Positions 1 to 6,617 of a stretch of DNA of 15,212 nucleotides are shown here, in pieces. The stretch is from an uncultured Flavobacteriales bacterium. Lineage in GTDB: Bacteria; Bacteroidota; Bacteroidia; Flavobacteriales; Crocinitomicaceae. Position 1 is the stretch's first letter. Every line of letters begins with the position of its first letter. Under the pieces are notes generated by a model that was given only the letters and a program-made list of their open reading frames with translations, had not been told where the DNA came from and did no database searches. Location: NCBI GenBank assembly GCA_946480815.1, contig CAMLLB010000073.1:1-15212 (forward strand), written 5' to 3'. Both the position numbers and the translations under genes were made by a program.

Positions 1-59
1 CGAATTAGTTGATTTCCCATGGATGAGCATAGAAGCTTTACCCTATACCAATCGGGATA

Positions 60-752
60 TCATTTTGAATTGGCATACGCATTTTTGATCAGGTATTCTC
101 CCAGGAAGTAGGCCCCGAAAGCAGTTGATACATGCCACAACCAATGTGTTCCCCAGGGCATAAACGCAATCTCGATCTTCTCGTCCAGGAAGCGGAAAAG
201 CAGAGCAAGTGCAAAAAATACTATGGCGGTAAACAAACGTCCCGAATTTTGAAATTTGGTCTGTCGTAAAAACAAATAGCAGGGAAGCAAGAGCATCCAT
301 CCCCGGAAGAAATAACCTGCAGAAATGCGATCCTGCCCATCCAGTAAAAATCCGGATAAAATGGTTAAACCAACGAATATCAATAAGATCCAGAACAAGT
401 GTATTCTTTTGGGAAGTACTTTCAACCACATCCAGATACTGATTCCAACTACCAGGATTACAATGGGAATGGCATCCATTAACAACAAGAAAGTAGAAGT
501 ACGGAAAGCATGAAAAAAAGTACTCCCTAATCCACCGATCACAAGCAGCGGACAACAAAACCAGACAATAAAAGCATATTGGGCATGCTTTCCGCGAAGT
601 TGCCACAAAAAGATCAGCACTGGAATTAAAAATGTCAATGACGACCAGGCATTCCAGGGTTCAACAATAAATAAAGTCAGATCTCTCGTTTCACGGTAAA
701 CAGGGCCATCATCCGGAACTGAAACAATTGTTGCTAAAAAAGAAGAAGGCAA
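60..752 (-). CDS. CREST-superfamily / alkaline ceramidase-like integral membrane protein
   Basis: About 230 residues with roughly seven hydrophobic segments. The conserved polar residues of the CREST hydrolase superfamily (ceramidases, PAQR receptors) are in order: Ser77 and His81 in GSTFFH, Asp93 in LLLMDAIP, and His203/His207 in HWLWH. An N-terminal EPWNAWS motif (31-37) matches the EPxN region of ceramidases. Family knowledge: these residues bind zinc for amide or ester hydrolysis in the membrane. A ceramide or related lipid substrate is inferred, not shown. No ATG start is available: the first in-frame ATG is within Met-Asp93, too late. The likely start is TTG at 750-752 or ATT at 753-755, directly after the stop codon of the upstream lipoprotein gene in the same frame, so translation is probably coupled. 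It could also be an uncharacterised CREST member with another lipid substrate. Confidence 0.75.
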   Translation of the reverse strand: MPSSFLATIVSVPDDGPVYRETRDLTLFIVEPWNAWSSLTFLIPVLIFLWQLRGKHAQYAFIVWFCCPLLVIGGLGSTFFHAFRTSTFLLLMDAIPIVILVVGISIWMWLKVLPKRIHLFWILLIFVGLTILSGFLLDGQDRISAGYFFRGWMLLLPCYLFLRQTKFQNSGRLFTAIVFFALALLFRFLDEKIEIAFMPWGTHWLWHVSTAFGAYFLGEYLIKNAYANSK

Positions 753-755
753 AAT

Positions 756-1127
756 TTAGAAGCTGATATCCAGCATAGTAGATTCACAAGACTTTTTTTG
801 CTGCATTTGAAAACTACCTTCAAATATCAGACTATCTCCCTCATCTACAATTCGGTAACCATGGGTTTTGTTCTCTCTTTTGAACATCTTATCCGTGTAA
901 ATGAAATTACCGACACCGCAACCCGGATCTGCCGTATAATGATCGTAAGCATCAATCGTTGCAATTGCTACTCCGTCTACATACAAAGTCAATTCATTAA
1001 CTCCGTATGCCATTAATTCATCAGCGGTTTCAGTATTATACCAGAAAGAATGAGTGCTTGTATACTTTTCTTTTGTACACGCAAAAGCAGATACCATACA
1101 GATGGACAGGATAAAAAGTTTTTTCAT
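756..1127 (-). CDS. small lipoprotein of unknown function
   Basis: A 123-residue protein with a lysine-containing N-terminus, a hydrophobic stretch and a lipobox SAFAC, so Cys17 should be lipidated after signal peptidase II cleavage. The mature part is about 106 residues and has two further cysteines (70 and 114) that could form a disulfide. I do not recognise a domain. The gene precedes the ceramidase-like gene by 3 bp in the same reading frame, and the two are almost certainly cotranscribed. A TTAATTTG -7-like box lies 20 bp upstream of the ATG. The function and the leaflet in which it resides are unknown. Confidence 0.75.
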   Translation of the reverse strand: MKKLFILSICMVSAFACTKEKYTSTHSFWYNTETADELMAYGVNELTLYVDGVAIATIDAYDHYTADPGCGVGNFIYTDKMFKRENKTHGYRIVDEGDSLIFEGSFQMQQKKSCESTMLDISF

Positions 1128-1140
1128 GTTTTAGTAAAGT

Positions 1141-1156
1141 TTTGCGCAAATTAAGC
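1141..1156 (-). promoter_or_regulatory. -7-type promoter box upstream of the small lipoprotein gene
   Basis: On the minus strand the stretch reads GCTTAATTTGCGCAAA. TTAATTTG (1147-1154) differs by one base from the Bacteroidota -7 consensus TAnnTTTG. No good TTG -33 element is visible at the expected distance. The same motif, with two changes, precedes another lipoprotein gene at 12771-12786. TTTGCGCAAA within it is also a perfect 10-bp palindrome. Confidence 0.35.
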
Positions 1157-1308
1157 AAAAAGTTCTGAAAATGAAGCCATTTTACAATTGGAATGAAGGA
1201 TTATTTGATTGAATTGAGCAAACCAGGCTGCTCTGTTAAGTGCTTTTATTCATTTAAAATCTTACATTAGATCAACTAAACTGAAAACGGGAACAGACAG
1301 TCTTCTCA

Positions 1309-1782
1309 ATGAAAAGCAACAGGAATTTACTTACATTCATCTGCTTTGGAATGATCCTTATTTCGATGTTCCTGCCATTTTTCGAAGGGCCGGGAAACGA
1401 AGGTATTCTTGCACATGAATTCGCTGTCATTGAAGTTTACGATTCCCCTGTTTTTGGTCTTCGAATATGGGTTTTCAATGGTTTCGGCTCTTTCTTTGCG
1501 CTAACCAACCTGGCAATTGCGATCGTCCTGGTACTCTCTCGCTTATTCTTCCCAAAATCACTTCCAACAGCCATTTTAACTGCAGCTGCATTTCTAGCTT
1601 CATTGTCTATGCTTATTCACAGCACATCAGAAGGGCAGAGCGGGCAACTTCCCGACGAAATGCTATCCGGTTTTTACCTGATGCTGATTTCCCAGGTTGT
1701 TTTGATCGCACAGTCGTTCACAAAAGCAATTACAGAAGCTCCGAAAGACCCCAGACAAGATTCCGACATTTTGGATTTTTAA
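1309..1782 (+). CDS. four-helix membrane protein, unknown function
   Basis: A 157-residue protein with predicted membrane helices at about 7-25, 54-77, 84-103 and 117-138. Acidic and polar residues cluster in the first loop (about 26-50, containing EGPGNEG and an HE pair), and the C-terminal tail is charged (PKDPRQDSD). The ATG is the natural start. TACATTAG at 1263-1270 resembles a -7 box 38 bp upstream, but a -33 element is not clear. The gene stands alone and is convergent with the lipase gene. No family is recognised. Confidence 0.65.
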   Translation: MKSNRNLLTFICFGMILISMFLPFFEGPGNEGILAHEFAVIEVYDSPVFGLRIWVFNGFGSFFALTNLAIAIVLVLSRLFFPKSLPTAILTAAAFLASLSMLIHSTSEGQSGQLPDEMLSGFYLMLISQVVLIAQSFTKAITEAPKDPRQDSDILDF

Positions 1783-1787
1783 GCTCC

Positions 1788-1822
1788 AAAAAAAGGCGAT
1801 CTGACTTCTCAAACCACCTTTT
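1788..1822. terminator. possible bidirectional terminator between convergent genes
   Basis: AAAAGG at 1791-1796 pairs with CCTTTT at 1817-1822 across a 20-base loop. The A-run on the left gives a T-run on the minus strand, and the right arm ends in T's on the plus strand. It is the only stem-like structure between the membrane protein and lipase stops. The stem is short and the loop is long, so this is weak. Confidence 0.25.
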
Positions 1823-1841
1823 ATTAATCATTGTAAATTCC

Positions 1842-2771
1842 CTAAACCGGACAAATGCTTGTCCCGGAGCACGTTCCCTGCATGTAACGGTATCCGCAAC
1901 TTGCATGGTGCGCATCTCCGATAGCTGATAAATCAAAGGTTATGATCTTCTCACTGATCTCTGCCATCCGAACTGGCAATAACAACTCCGCTTCAAAATG
2001 AGTATACGGTTTTGCAACAGCACTTGAGTCGATGTACATGAGATTTCCTACAGGCTGATAATCGTATGCTTTCATATCGTTCAACGCGTTTACAAAGGAT
2101 GCCGGTAAATCCGGAATCGCTTCCAAAACAGTAATGAATTCACTGTCGGGAGGTAAAAGCGGCACGATATCCAGGTAATTCTCGTAGCGAACATGATTCG
2201 GAAACGTGCGATTGTAAACATTTGCGAAATCTGCATTTCCGCAATTCGGACCTGCAAAAGTTATTGTTTGTGTAATATTCAATCGGTACACATTCCTAAA
2301 ATACATGGTTGCAATCGGGGCAATTCCACCGCCTTTGCTGTGCCCCGTTATGTAAATTGGCAGTGAACTATCCGGATCAAGCGCCTGAATAGCATCAACA
2401 ATTCCGCCTCTCAATAAATTCAGAGCAAAAAGAAACCCTTCATGCACTTCTCCCGGAAGGTCAATATTACTGGTAGTTGGCGCCATGAAATCCTGCAGCC
2501 AATCGAAAAAAGAATCCCAATTCAAAGCCGGAGGAAGGGTTCCACGGAAAGCGACAATAATTCCATTCGCAGTTTTTCCAACAAGCGCAGCTTCGATCTG
2601 ATCGGCGGTCACAATATAGGGATCTACTACAAAACCAACAGCATCGTATTGATTTTGGAACGGTGAATCAGGTCCTAAGGGATTGTATTGTCCGCATGGA
2701 TCTGTGGTACTGATGGCATAAGCTGACGCAGATGCACAAAGGAGTTGGCATGGTAAAGAAATGGTACTCAT
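1842..2771 (-). CDS. class 3 (alpha/beta-hydrolase) lipase-like protein
   Basis: A 309-residue protein from the ATG at 2769-2771. It has the class 3 lipase layout: AFRGT (about 74-77) near the oxyanion hole, the nucleophile elbow GHSKG with Ser145, the catalytic-Asp motif LDIVP (Asp201), and a C-terminal HH pair (288/289) in AHHASCGY that supplies the catalytic His. It is expected to hydrolyse acylglycerols or other esters. Location is uncertain: the N-terminus MSTISLPCQ lacks a basic n-region, so it is not a clear signal peptide and may be the first fold helix (LCASASAYAI). No T9SS sorting domain is present. The C-terminus is cysteine-rich. A longer frame reaches a TTG at 2852, but that extension covers the likely promoter and is rejected. 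The lipase family call is secure; the substrate is unknown. Confidence 0.85.
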   Translation of the reverse strand: MSTISLPCQLLCASASAYAISTTDPCGQYNPLGPDSPFQNQYDAVGFVVDPYIVTADQIEAALVGKTANGIIVAFRGTLPPALNWDSFFDWLQDFMAPTTSNIDLPGEVHEGFLFALNLLRGGIVDAIQALDPDSSLPIYITGHSKGGGIAPIATMYFRNVYRLNITQTITFAGPNCGNADFANVYNRTFPNHVRYENYLDIVPLLPPDSEFITVLEAIPDLPASFVNALNDMKAYDYQPVGNLMYIDSSAVAKPYTHFEAELLLPVRMAEISEKIITFDLSAIGDAHHASCGYRYMQGTCSGTSICPV

Positions 2772-2800
2772 AATGAATAGTGTTTGGTTTAAAATCTGTT

Positions 2801-2836
2801 CTAAGATAGAAATTGAACCGTAAACTGAACCAAAAA
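2801..2836 (-). promoter_or_regulatory. candidate promoter of the lipase gene
   Basis: On the minus strand TTTTTG (2831-2836) is followed after 22 bases by TATCTTAG (2801-2808), one mismatch from TAnnTTTG. This would give a leader of roughly 25 nucleotides before the ATG at 2771. The spacing is slightly long for this promoter class. Confidence 0.3.
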
Positions 2837-2901
2837 CAGGTAGAAATCTCAAATTTCTGTAAGGGTTTTTGATTTATTTTGAATTATTTTCACCGTCAAT
2901 T

Positions 2902-3531
2902 ATGGTATTTGAAAAAGAGTTCAAAGAAGCGATCGTTAATTTGTCCATCAAGGAAAAAGACAAACTTCTTTTGCGTCTACTGAAACGCAACATTCCGCTT
3001 GCAAACCAATTGTATTTTGAACTGGTAAGCACGCAAACTGTAGAAGAACGTCGTTCCGAGCTGGAAGCAATGGTGGTAAAACGAGTGGCCACAATGAGTA
3101 AACACAGTTCATCGATCCAGGACCTTTTAATAAAAATGCGTTCTTTGAGCGGTGATATTACAGAACAGGTTAAGATCACCAAAGACAAATTTGGCGAGAT
3201 CAGTCTGAATATCTTAATGCTTAATGAAATACTGCAGTTAAACAAACCAAAAATCTCTTTTTTTGCGCGGGGAAAATCCCAAAAATTTGCAGTTTATGTT
3301 GTTGCCAGAGCATTTAAGTTATTGGTTCTTATCAAATCCATGCACGAAGATTACCTGGTTGATTTCAGGTTCGATTTGGCTGTTTTGGGAGAACTCATCG
3401 AACAAAATGATCTATTGAATAAAACAGCAAATCATCATGGTTTGAATTTGGAATGGCTGCTTTCAGGGGAAATTCCAGATAATATCAAGGAAAGACAGGA
3501 TGCATTGAGGAAGCGGGGATTGTTGAAATGA
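2902..3531 (+). CDS. conserved-looking protein of unknown function
   Basis: A 209-residue soluble, mostly helical protein from the ATG at 2902. The first part is rich in charged helix (MVFEKEFKEAI, then a LSIKEKDKLLLRLLKR stretch and an LYFEL motif). The middle, about residues 50-115, is Ser/Lys/Leu-rich and could form a helix pair. The C-terminal part has many Lys and Arg. There are no signal peptide, membrane helix or catalytic motifs. A frame extension to a TTG at 2869 is unlikely, because TTATTTTG at 2874-2881 resembles a -7 promoter box lying between that TTG and the ATG. The gene is divergent from the lipase and followed by the tandem repeat region. From memory, proteins with this type of N-terminus occur in Flavobacteriales as hypothetical proteins; I cannot assign a function. 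Confidence 0.75.
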   Translation: MVFEKEFKEAIVNLSIKEKDKLLLRLLKRNIPLANQLYFELVSTQTVEERRSELEAMVVKRVATMSKHSSSIQDLLIKMRSLSGDITEQVKITKDKFGEISLNILMLNEILQLNKPKISFFARGKSQKFAVYVVARAFKLLVLIKSMHEDYLVDFRFDLAVLGELIEQNDLLNKTANHHGLNLEWLLSGEIPDNIKERQDALRKRGLLK

Positions 3532-3541
3532 GGAGCGGTTG

Positions 3542-3887
3542 GCAAGTTAGTTAGCCATGGACAAAACCCGTGGATTACTTGTGAACCAATTAACTAAATG
3601 GTTTACAAGTTGAAATTAAGGTACTTCAGATTAGTATTTGCATGGTTAATAATTTGCTGTGACAGGTTACGATGAAATGCAAGTTAATTATCCGTGGGAC
3701 AAAACCCGTGGATTACTTTGAACCAATTAACTAAATGGTTTACAAGTTGAAATTAAGGTACTTCAGATCAGTATTTACATGGTTAATAATTTGCTGTGGC
3801 AAGGATACTTGCGATGAAACGCAAGTTAATTATCCGTGGGACAAAACCCGTGGATTACTTGTGAACCAATTAACTAAATGGTTTACA
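3542..3887. repeat. imperfect tandem array of a ~140-bp hairpin-bearing unit (2.3 copies)
   Basis: Each unit begins with GCAAGTTA (3542, 3679 and 3821, so the periods are 137 and 142 bp). Each continues through GGACAAAACCCGTGGATTAC and a conserved hairpin, and in the first two copies through a shared stretch (AAGTTGAAATTAAGG, then CATGGTTAATAATTTGCTGT). The third copy stops after GTTTACA at 3887. Copies 1 and 2 differ by a few substitutions and small indels. The hairpin is ACTTGTGAACCA, loop ATTAACTAAA, TGGTTTACAAGT: twelve pairs with one G-T (3577-3610). Copy 2 lost one base of the left arm, and copy 3 lost the outer part of the right arm. There is no long open frame. It occupies most of the 505-bp space between the 2902 gene and the T9SS protein. 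Nothing is recognised in the remaining 3888-4036. Confidence 0.9.
3799..3825. repeat. two mutually exclusive hairpins inside the second repeat unit
   Basis: GCAAG-GATA-CTTGC (3799-3812) and CTTGCG-ATGAAA-CGCAAG (3808-3825) share the CTTGC segment, so only one can form at a time. The corresponding part of the first unit (about 3661-3683) is diverged and cannot form either perfectly. Confidence 0.5.
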
Positions 3888-4036
3888 CCAATCAGGTAAC
3901 ACACCTATTTTCAGCGAATTAGCACTCTGAGCAATTTAATAAAATTACTAACCAAACTAACTGTACTTTAAGCGCATCACCAACCGAATCCAAAAAACCT
4001 GCGTTCTATCCAATACAAATTACAATTTCACACCTT

Positions 4037-5392
4037 ATGAGACCAATTTACATTGTTTTAATGATTACAGTTCCATTCATTGGAACTTCGTATGCTCAGC
4101 AAGCCAAGGCTTGGAACAACTGGCACTTTGGCTGGCTTGCTTCCATGACATTCAATTCCGGAATTCCGGTTGAAACATCCGGTTCAAGTATGATTAGTGA
4201 AGAAGGTTGTGTTTCCTATTCGGACGACAACGGACAACTCCTTTTCTATACCAATGGCGGAAAAGGAGATAGTGGGTTTCCTCCTCCGGGAGCGGTATGG
4301 AACCGCAATCACCAGATTATGCCAAATGGAAATCTGTTATATGCTGCGGGATGCTCCAGTTCTCCTCAATCTTCATTGATCATCCCAAAAATGGGAACAA
4401 CTCAATACTATTTGTATACGATGGGTTGTTCCGGAGCTTTCACAGGTTTACGGGAATCCATCATCGATATGTCACTGGACAACGGTTTGGGTGATTTAAC
4501 GCAAGTTGGACTTCAAATTTCCACAATGTCAGATCTAAGTGAAGGTTTAACGGCAACAAAACATGCAAACGGGACCGATTACTGGATTATCACTCACAGC
4601 TACGATGGGAATATTTTTTACGTATATCCGCACACTGCTGCCGGGATCGGTTTACCTGACACTTTTACGGTAGGAAACGGGTTAAACATTCACGGACAGA
4701 TCAAAATCAGTGCAAACGGAGAAGTTTTGGCATGCGGAGAAGAAGTTTTCAGCTTCAATAATGCAACCGGGGCTATCACCAATCCTAGAAATATCGGAAG
4801 ATCGGCATGGGGCAGATCCTTTTCTCCATCCGGACGTTATTTGTATGTTTCAGGAGCGTTGGGTGTTGGGAATCTATATCAGTACGACCTGCAGGCTCCC
4901 AACCTGGCTTCAAGTGAAATTGAGATCCTGGGCGGCGGAGTTTTTACCGGTCCCATGCAATTAGGTCCTGATGGAAAGATTTATGTTGCTTTACACGGAA
5001 AAATGTCGGTAAGCGTTATTAACTCACCCGAAAGTGGGGGAGCGAACTGTGATTTCGGATTGTACCAGGTCCCTTTGACGAATAGCTGTCAACTTGGTTT
5101 ACCCAATTACATTGACAGTTATTTCTACGAGCTGCACCCGGCTTTTTTGGAAGAAAACCAATTTTCACTGGAAATTTATCCCAATCCGGCTACTTCAACG
5201 ATTACTTTAAGATCCGATGCGTTTATTTCGGAAATTCGGATTTGCAGTATAACAGGAGCTGTCTTGAAAACACTTTCGTCGAACCAGTTGTCGTCATCAG
5301 AAGTTGATTGTTCTGACCTAAGCACAGGAACTTATTTCGTACAGGTTATTTCTGACAAAGGAACTGCTGTAAAAGAATTAATGATCAGATAA
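4037..5392 (+). CDS. secreted beta-propeller-like protein with type IX secretion sorting domain
   Basis: A 451-residue protein. Residues 1-20 form a signal peptide ending TSYA-QQ. The N-terminal region begins with a WNNWHFG motif followed by SEEGCVSYSDDNGQLLFYTNG, a pattern typical of large Bacteroidota surface proteins. The middle contains blade-like repeats (ISANGEVLACG, FSPSGRYLYVSG, LGPDGKIYVAL) suggesting a WD40/PQQ-type beta-propeller. The last about 75 residues match the type A T9SS C-terminal domain: IYPNPATSTITL, an SITGAVLKT turn, LSTGTYFVQV, and a basic end KELMIR. Family knowledge: this tail is removed after passage through the outer membrane, and the protein is released or attached to A-LPS. 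Several cysteines in the propeller may form disulfides. The substrate or ligand is unknown. The gene is monocistronic as far as visible. Confidence 0.85.
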   Translation: MRPIYIVLMITVPFIGTSYAQQAKAWNNWHFGWLASMTFNSGIPVETSGSSMISEEGCVSYSDDNGQLLFYTNGGKGDSGFPPPGAVWNRNHQIMPNGNLLYAAGCSSSPQSSLIIPKMGTTQYYLYTMGCSGAFTGLRESIIDMSLDNGLGDLTQVGLQISTMSDLSEGLTATKHANGTDYWIITHSYDGNIFYVYPHTAAGIGLPDTFTVGNGLNIHGQIKISANGEVLACGEEVFSFNNATGAITNPRNIGRSAWGRSFSPSGRYLYVSGALGVGNLYQYDLQAPNLASSEIEILGGGVFTGPMQLGPDGKIYVALHGKMSVSVINSPESGGANCDFGLYQVPLTNSCQLGLPNYIDSYFYELHPAFLEENQFSLEIYPNPATSTITLRSDAFISEIRICSITGAVLKTLSSNQLSSSEVDCSDLSTGTYFVQVISDKGTAVKELMIR

Positions 5393-5506
5393 TGAATAAT
5401 AAGCTATAGAGGGGCTTTCACATTCGTTAACAAATAAAAAATGAAACTTGCTGTAACATATCTGCAATGAGTTGGTCTTACGACAAACCAATTCAAAATT
5501 TTAGAT

Positions 5507-5833
5507 ATGAAAGCAATTATCCTATTTATCGCATTATTCTTAACTACCGGTTCAGTTGCTTTAGCAGGAAACGGTGAAAACTTACTGGATCGCATCATGC
5601 ACCGTAAAATCTCTTATCCTGAATCATTACGTGAAAAGGGAATTGAGACTACAGTTCGCATAAAAGTGCGTGTTTTGGCAGAAAATCAAATCGAAATCAT
5701 AGAAATAACTTCGGACTCCGAAGAAATGAAAGCAGCAATCGAAAAACAAGTGCAGCAAATCAAGATCAAAGTACCCCAAAATTTGATCGGGAACACCTTC
5801 AATTACACATTCAAATTTCAGGTACAGAAATAG
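5507..5833 (+). CDS. periplasmic TonB C-terminal-like domain protein
   Basis: A 108-residue protein with a signal peptide (about 1-20, ending ALA-GN). The mature part resembles the TonB C-terminal fold: ISYPESLREKGIETTVRIKVRV, then ENQIEIIEITSDSEE, helix MKAAIEKQVQQIKI and a final strand NYTFKFQVQK. Unlike real TonB proteins it has no retained membrane anchor and no proline-rich linker, so it cannot transduce energy in the usual way. Such short, free TonB-C-like proteins are common in Bacteroidota; their role is not established. The gene is single and ends at a strong intrinsic terminator 40 bp downstream. Confidence 0.7.
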   Translation: MKAIILFIALFLTTGSVALAGNGENLLDRIMHRKISYPESLREKGIETTVRIKVRVLAENQIEIIEITSDSEEMKAAIEKQVQQIKIKVPQNLIGNTFNYTFKFQVQK

Positions 5834-5872
5834 TCAACTATATTCATAGCTACTGAAACCAGGAAGGAAAGG

Positions 5873-5894
5873 AACGGCGAAAGCCGTTTTTTTT
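5873..5894 (+). terminator. intrinsic terminator after the TonB-like gene
   Basis: AACGGC (5873-5878) pairs perfectly with GCCGTT (5883-5888) around a GAAA tetraloop of the GNRA type. It is followed by an uninterrupted T-run to 5894. The minus strand has no T-run on its side, so it acts on plus-strand transcripts only. Confidence 0.85.
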
Positions 5895-5910
5895 GTTTTC
5901 CACCTTGGCC

Positions 5911-6015
5911 AGTTCTCGATACATCCTGCACATGTCAATTCGAGTGTCACTGACAGAAGCCTTGCGGATCGTCAGGGATGTATCGAGAATACATGGCAGG
6001 ATACTCGAACTGACA
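5911..6015. repeat. interleaved inverted-repeat element, probably a dispersed intergenic repeat
   Basis: Three pairs of inverted arms occur in the order A-C-B then A'-C'-B'. A is TTCTCGATACATCC (5913-5926) with its perfect 14-bp complement at 5976-5989. C is CCTGCACATG (5925-5934) with CATGGCAGG (5992-6000), one base shorter. B is GTCAATTCGAGTGTC (5934-5948) with GATACTCGAACTGAC (6000-6014), 13 of 15 matching. Because the arms interleave rather than nest, the pairs cannot all form one simple hairpin. From memory, similar intergenic repeats (CTCGATACA ... CTCGAACTGACA) are frequent in flavobacterial genomes; that needs a genome search. Confidence 0.7.
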
Positions 6016-6030
6016 ACTAAAAAACATTTA

Positions 6031-6390
6031 TTACTTCAGCGCCAATTTCATAAAGTCTTTCACTTCGTCATTCAAATCTTCCTTATGAAGCATTCTGAAA
6101 TGATGGTTAAACTGCTTGCTTCCCGGAACCTGGGCCACTTTTTGAAAGCACAAATTATCATGGAAAGGCTGATTGAACGGAAAAACCACATGAATAAAGT
6201 TCTTGCCCAATTGCGTAATCCATGCAATCCGTTTCTGCCCGTTATCAATGGCGATCATCGTTTTAGTGGGGTGAAGGGAAATCGTTCCCAACGCTTCGAA
6301 TTCAGCCACGAAATGTTCAAACAAACTCAAGGTGTGTTCTGATTTTCCTGTAAGGAACCCTGCAATGGAAGGATCTTTTGACGTACTCAT
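6031..6390 (-). CDS. DUF5655-like small soluble protein
   Basis: A 119-residue protein from the ATG at 6388-6390. It starts MSTSKDPSIAGFLTGK and contains LSLFEHFVAEFEALG, then IDNGQKRIAWITQLGKNFIHVVFPF, and ends with a helix EVKDFMKLALK. This strand-rich pattern of about 100 residues with a central F-x-H-V-V-F-P core fits the DUF5655 group as I remember it; no biochemical function is known to me. The frame is open to a start further upstream at 6447, but the sequence there is not protein-like and the internal ATG fits the domain start. There are no signal peptide or membrane segments. The stop lies just past the interleaved repeat element. Confidence 0.6.
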   Translation of the reverse strand: MSTSKDPSIAGFLTGKSEHTLSLFEHFVAEFEALGTISLHPTKTMIAIDNGQKRIAWITQLGKNFIHVVFPFNQPFHDNLCFQKVAQVPGSKQFNHHFRMLHKEDLNDEVKDFMKLALK

Positions 6391-6459
6391 GATGCAAAGT
6401 AAACCGAATTTCTGAATTAGAATTCCCGGAACGGAAAAACGCTTCAACTCTGTTTCTCT

Positions 6460-6476
6460 CCCGATAGCTATCAGGG
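6460..6476. repeat. short palindrome CCCGATAGCTATCAGGG
   Basis: GATAGCTATC is a perfect 10-bp palindrome. The flanking CCC and GGG extend it with one extra A on the right. From memory, near-identical CCCGATAGCTATCGGG palindromes are abundant between Bacteroidota genes; the copy here would be one base off. Confidence 0.45.
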
Positions 6477-6483
6477 CTGTTTT

Positions 6484-6505
6484 CTTAAACTGGTTTAAGT
6501 TTTTT
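6484..6505 (+). promoter_or_regulatory. perfect 16-bp palindrome followed by a T-run, upstream of sdhC
   Basis: CTTAAACTGGTTTAAG (6484-6499) has 7-bp arms around TG and runs into TTTTTT. As RNA it would be a 6-bp AT-rich stem with a CTGG loop, a weak terminator shape, but no plus-strand gene ends nearby. An operator is the alternative. It lies about 118 bp before the sdhC start. Confidence 0.35.
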
Positions 6506-6567
6506 CATGTCATTAATCCCCAGCTTTGCAGAGTCAACAAGTTAAACAAAAACGAAATGAAAATGGA

Positions 6568-6600
6568 TTTGCGTCTCCACTTTTAATGGTTTATATTATG
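6568..6600 (+). promoter_or_regulatory. weak promoter candidate for sdhC
   Basis: TTTG (6568-6571) is followed after 20 bases by TATATTAT (6592-6599), two mismatches from the -7 consensus TAnnTTTG. It would leave a leader of only about 10 nucleotides before the ATG at 6618. Confidence 0.25.
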
Positions 6601-6617
6601 TACTTATTCGAAAACTT

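Noticed and set aside
43..606. Minus-strand open frame overlapping the ceramidase-like gene
   Set aside because: It overlaps in another frame a protein with clear CREST motifs, and its own translation has no domain-like pattern.
1467..1928. Plus-strand frame across the end of the membrane protein and the lipase 3' end
   Set aside because: Shadow of two better-supported convergent genes; its translation is irregular and rich in Ser and Arg.
2772..2852. N-terminal extension of the lipase to a TTG start
   Set aside because: It would overlap the likely promoter boxes, and the internal ATG gives a normal class 3 lipase length.
3542..3887. CRISPR array
   Set aside because: The repeating unit is about 140 bp, the inter-hairpin sequence is itself repeated, and there are only 2.3 copies; there are no unique spacers and no cas genes.
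5893..6342. Plus-strand frame through the interleaved repeat and DUF5655-like gene
   Set aside because: It begins inside a terminator and repeat and is antisense to a better protein.
6391..6447. N-terminal extension of the DUF5655-like gene
   Set aside because: The added residues do not resemble the family, and the ATG at 6388-6390 begins directly before the conserved region.
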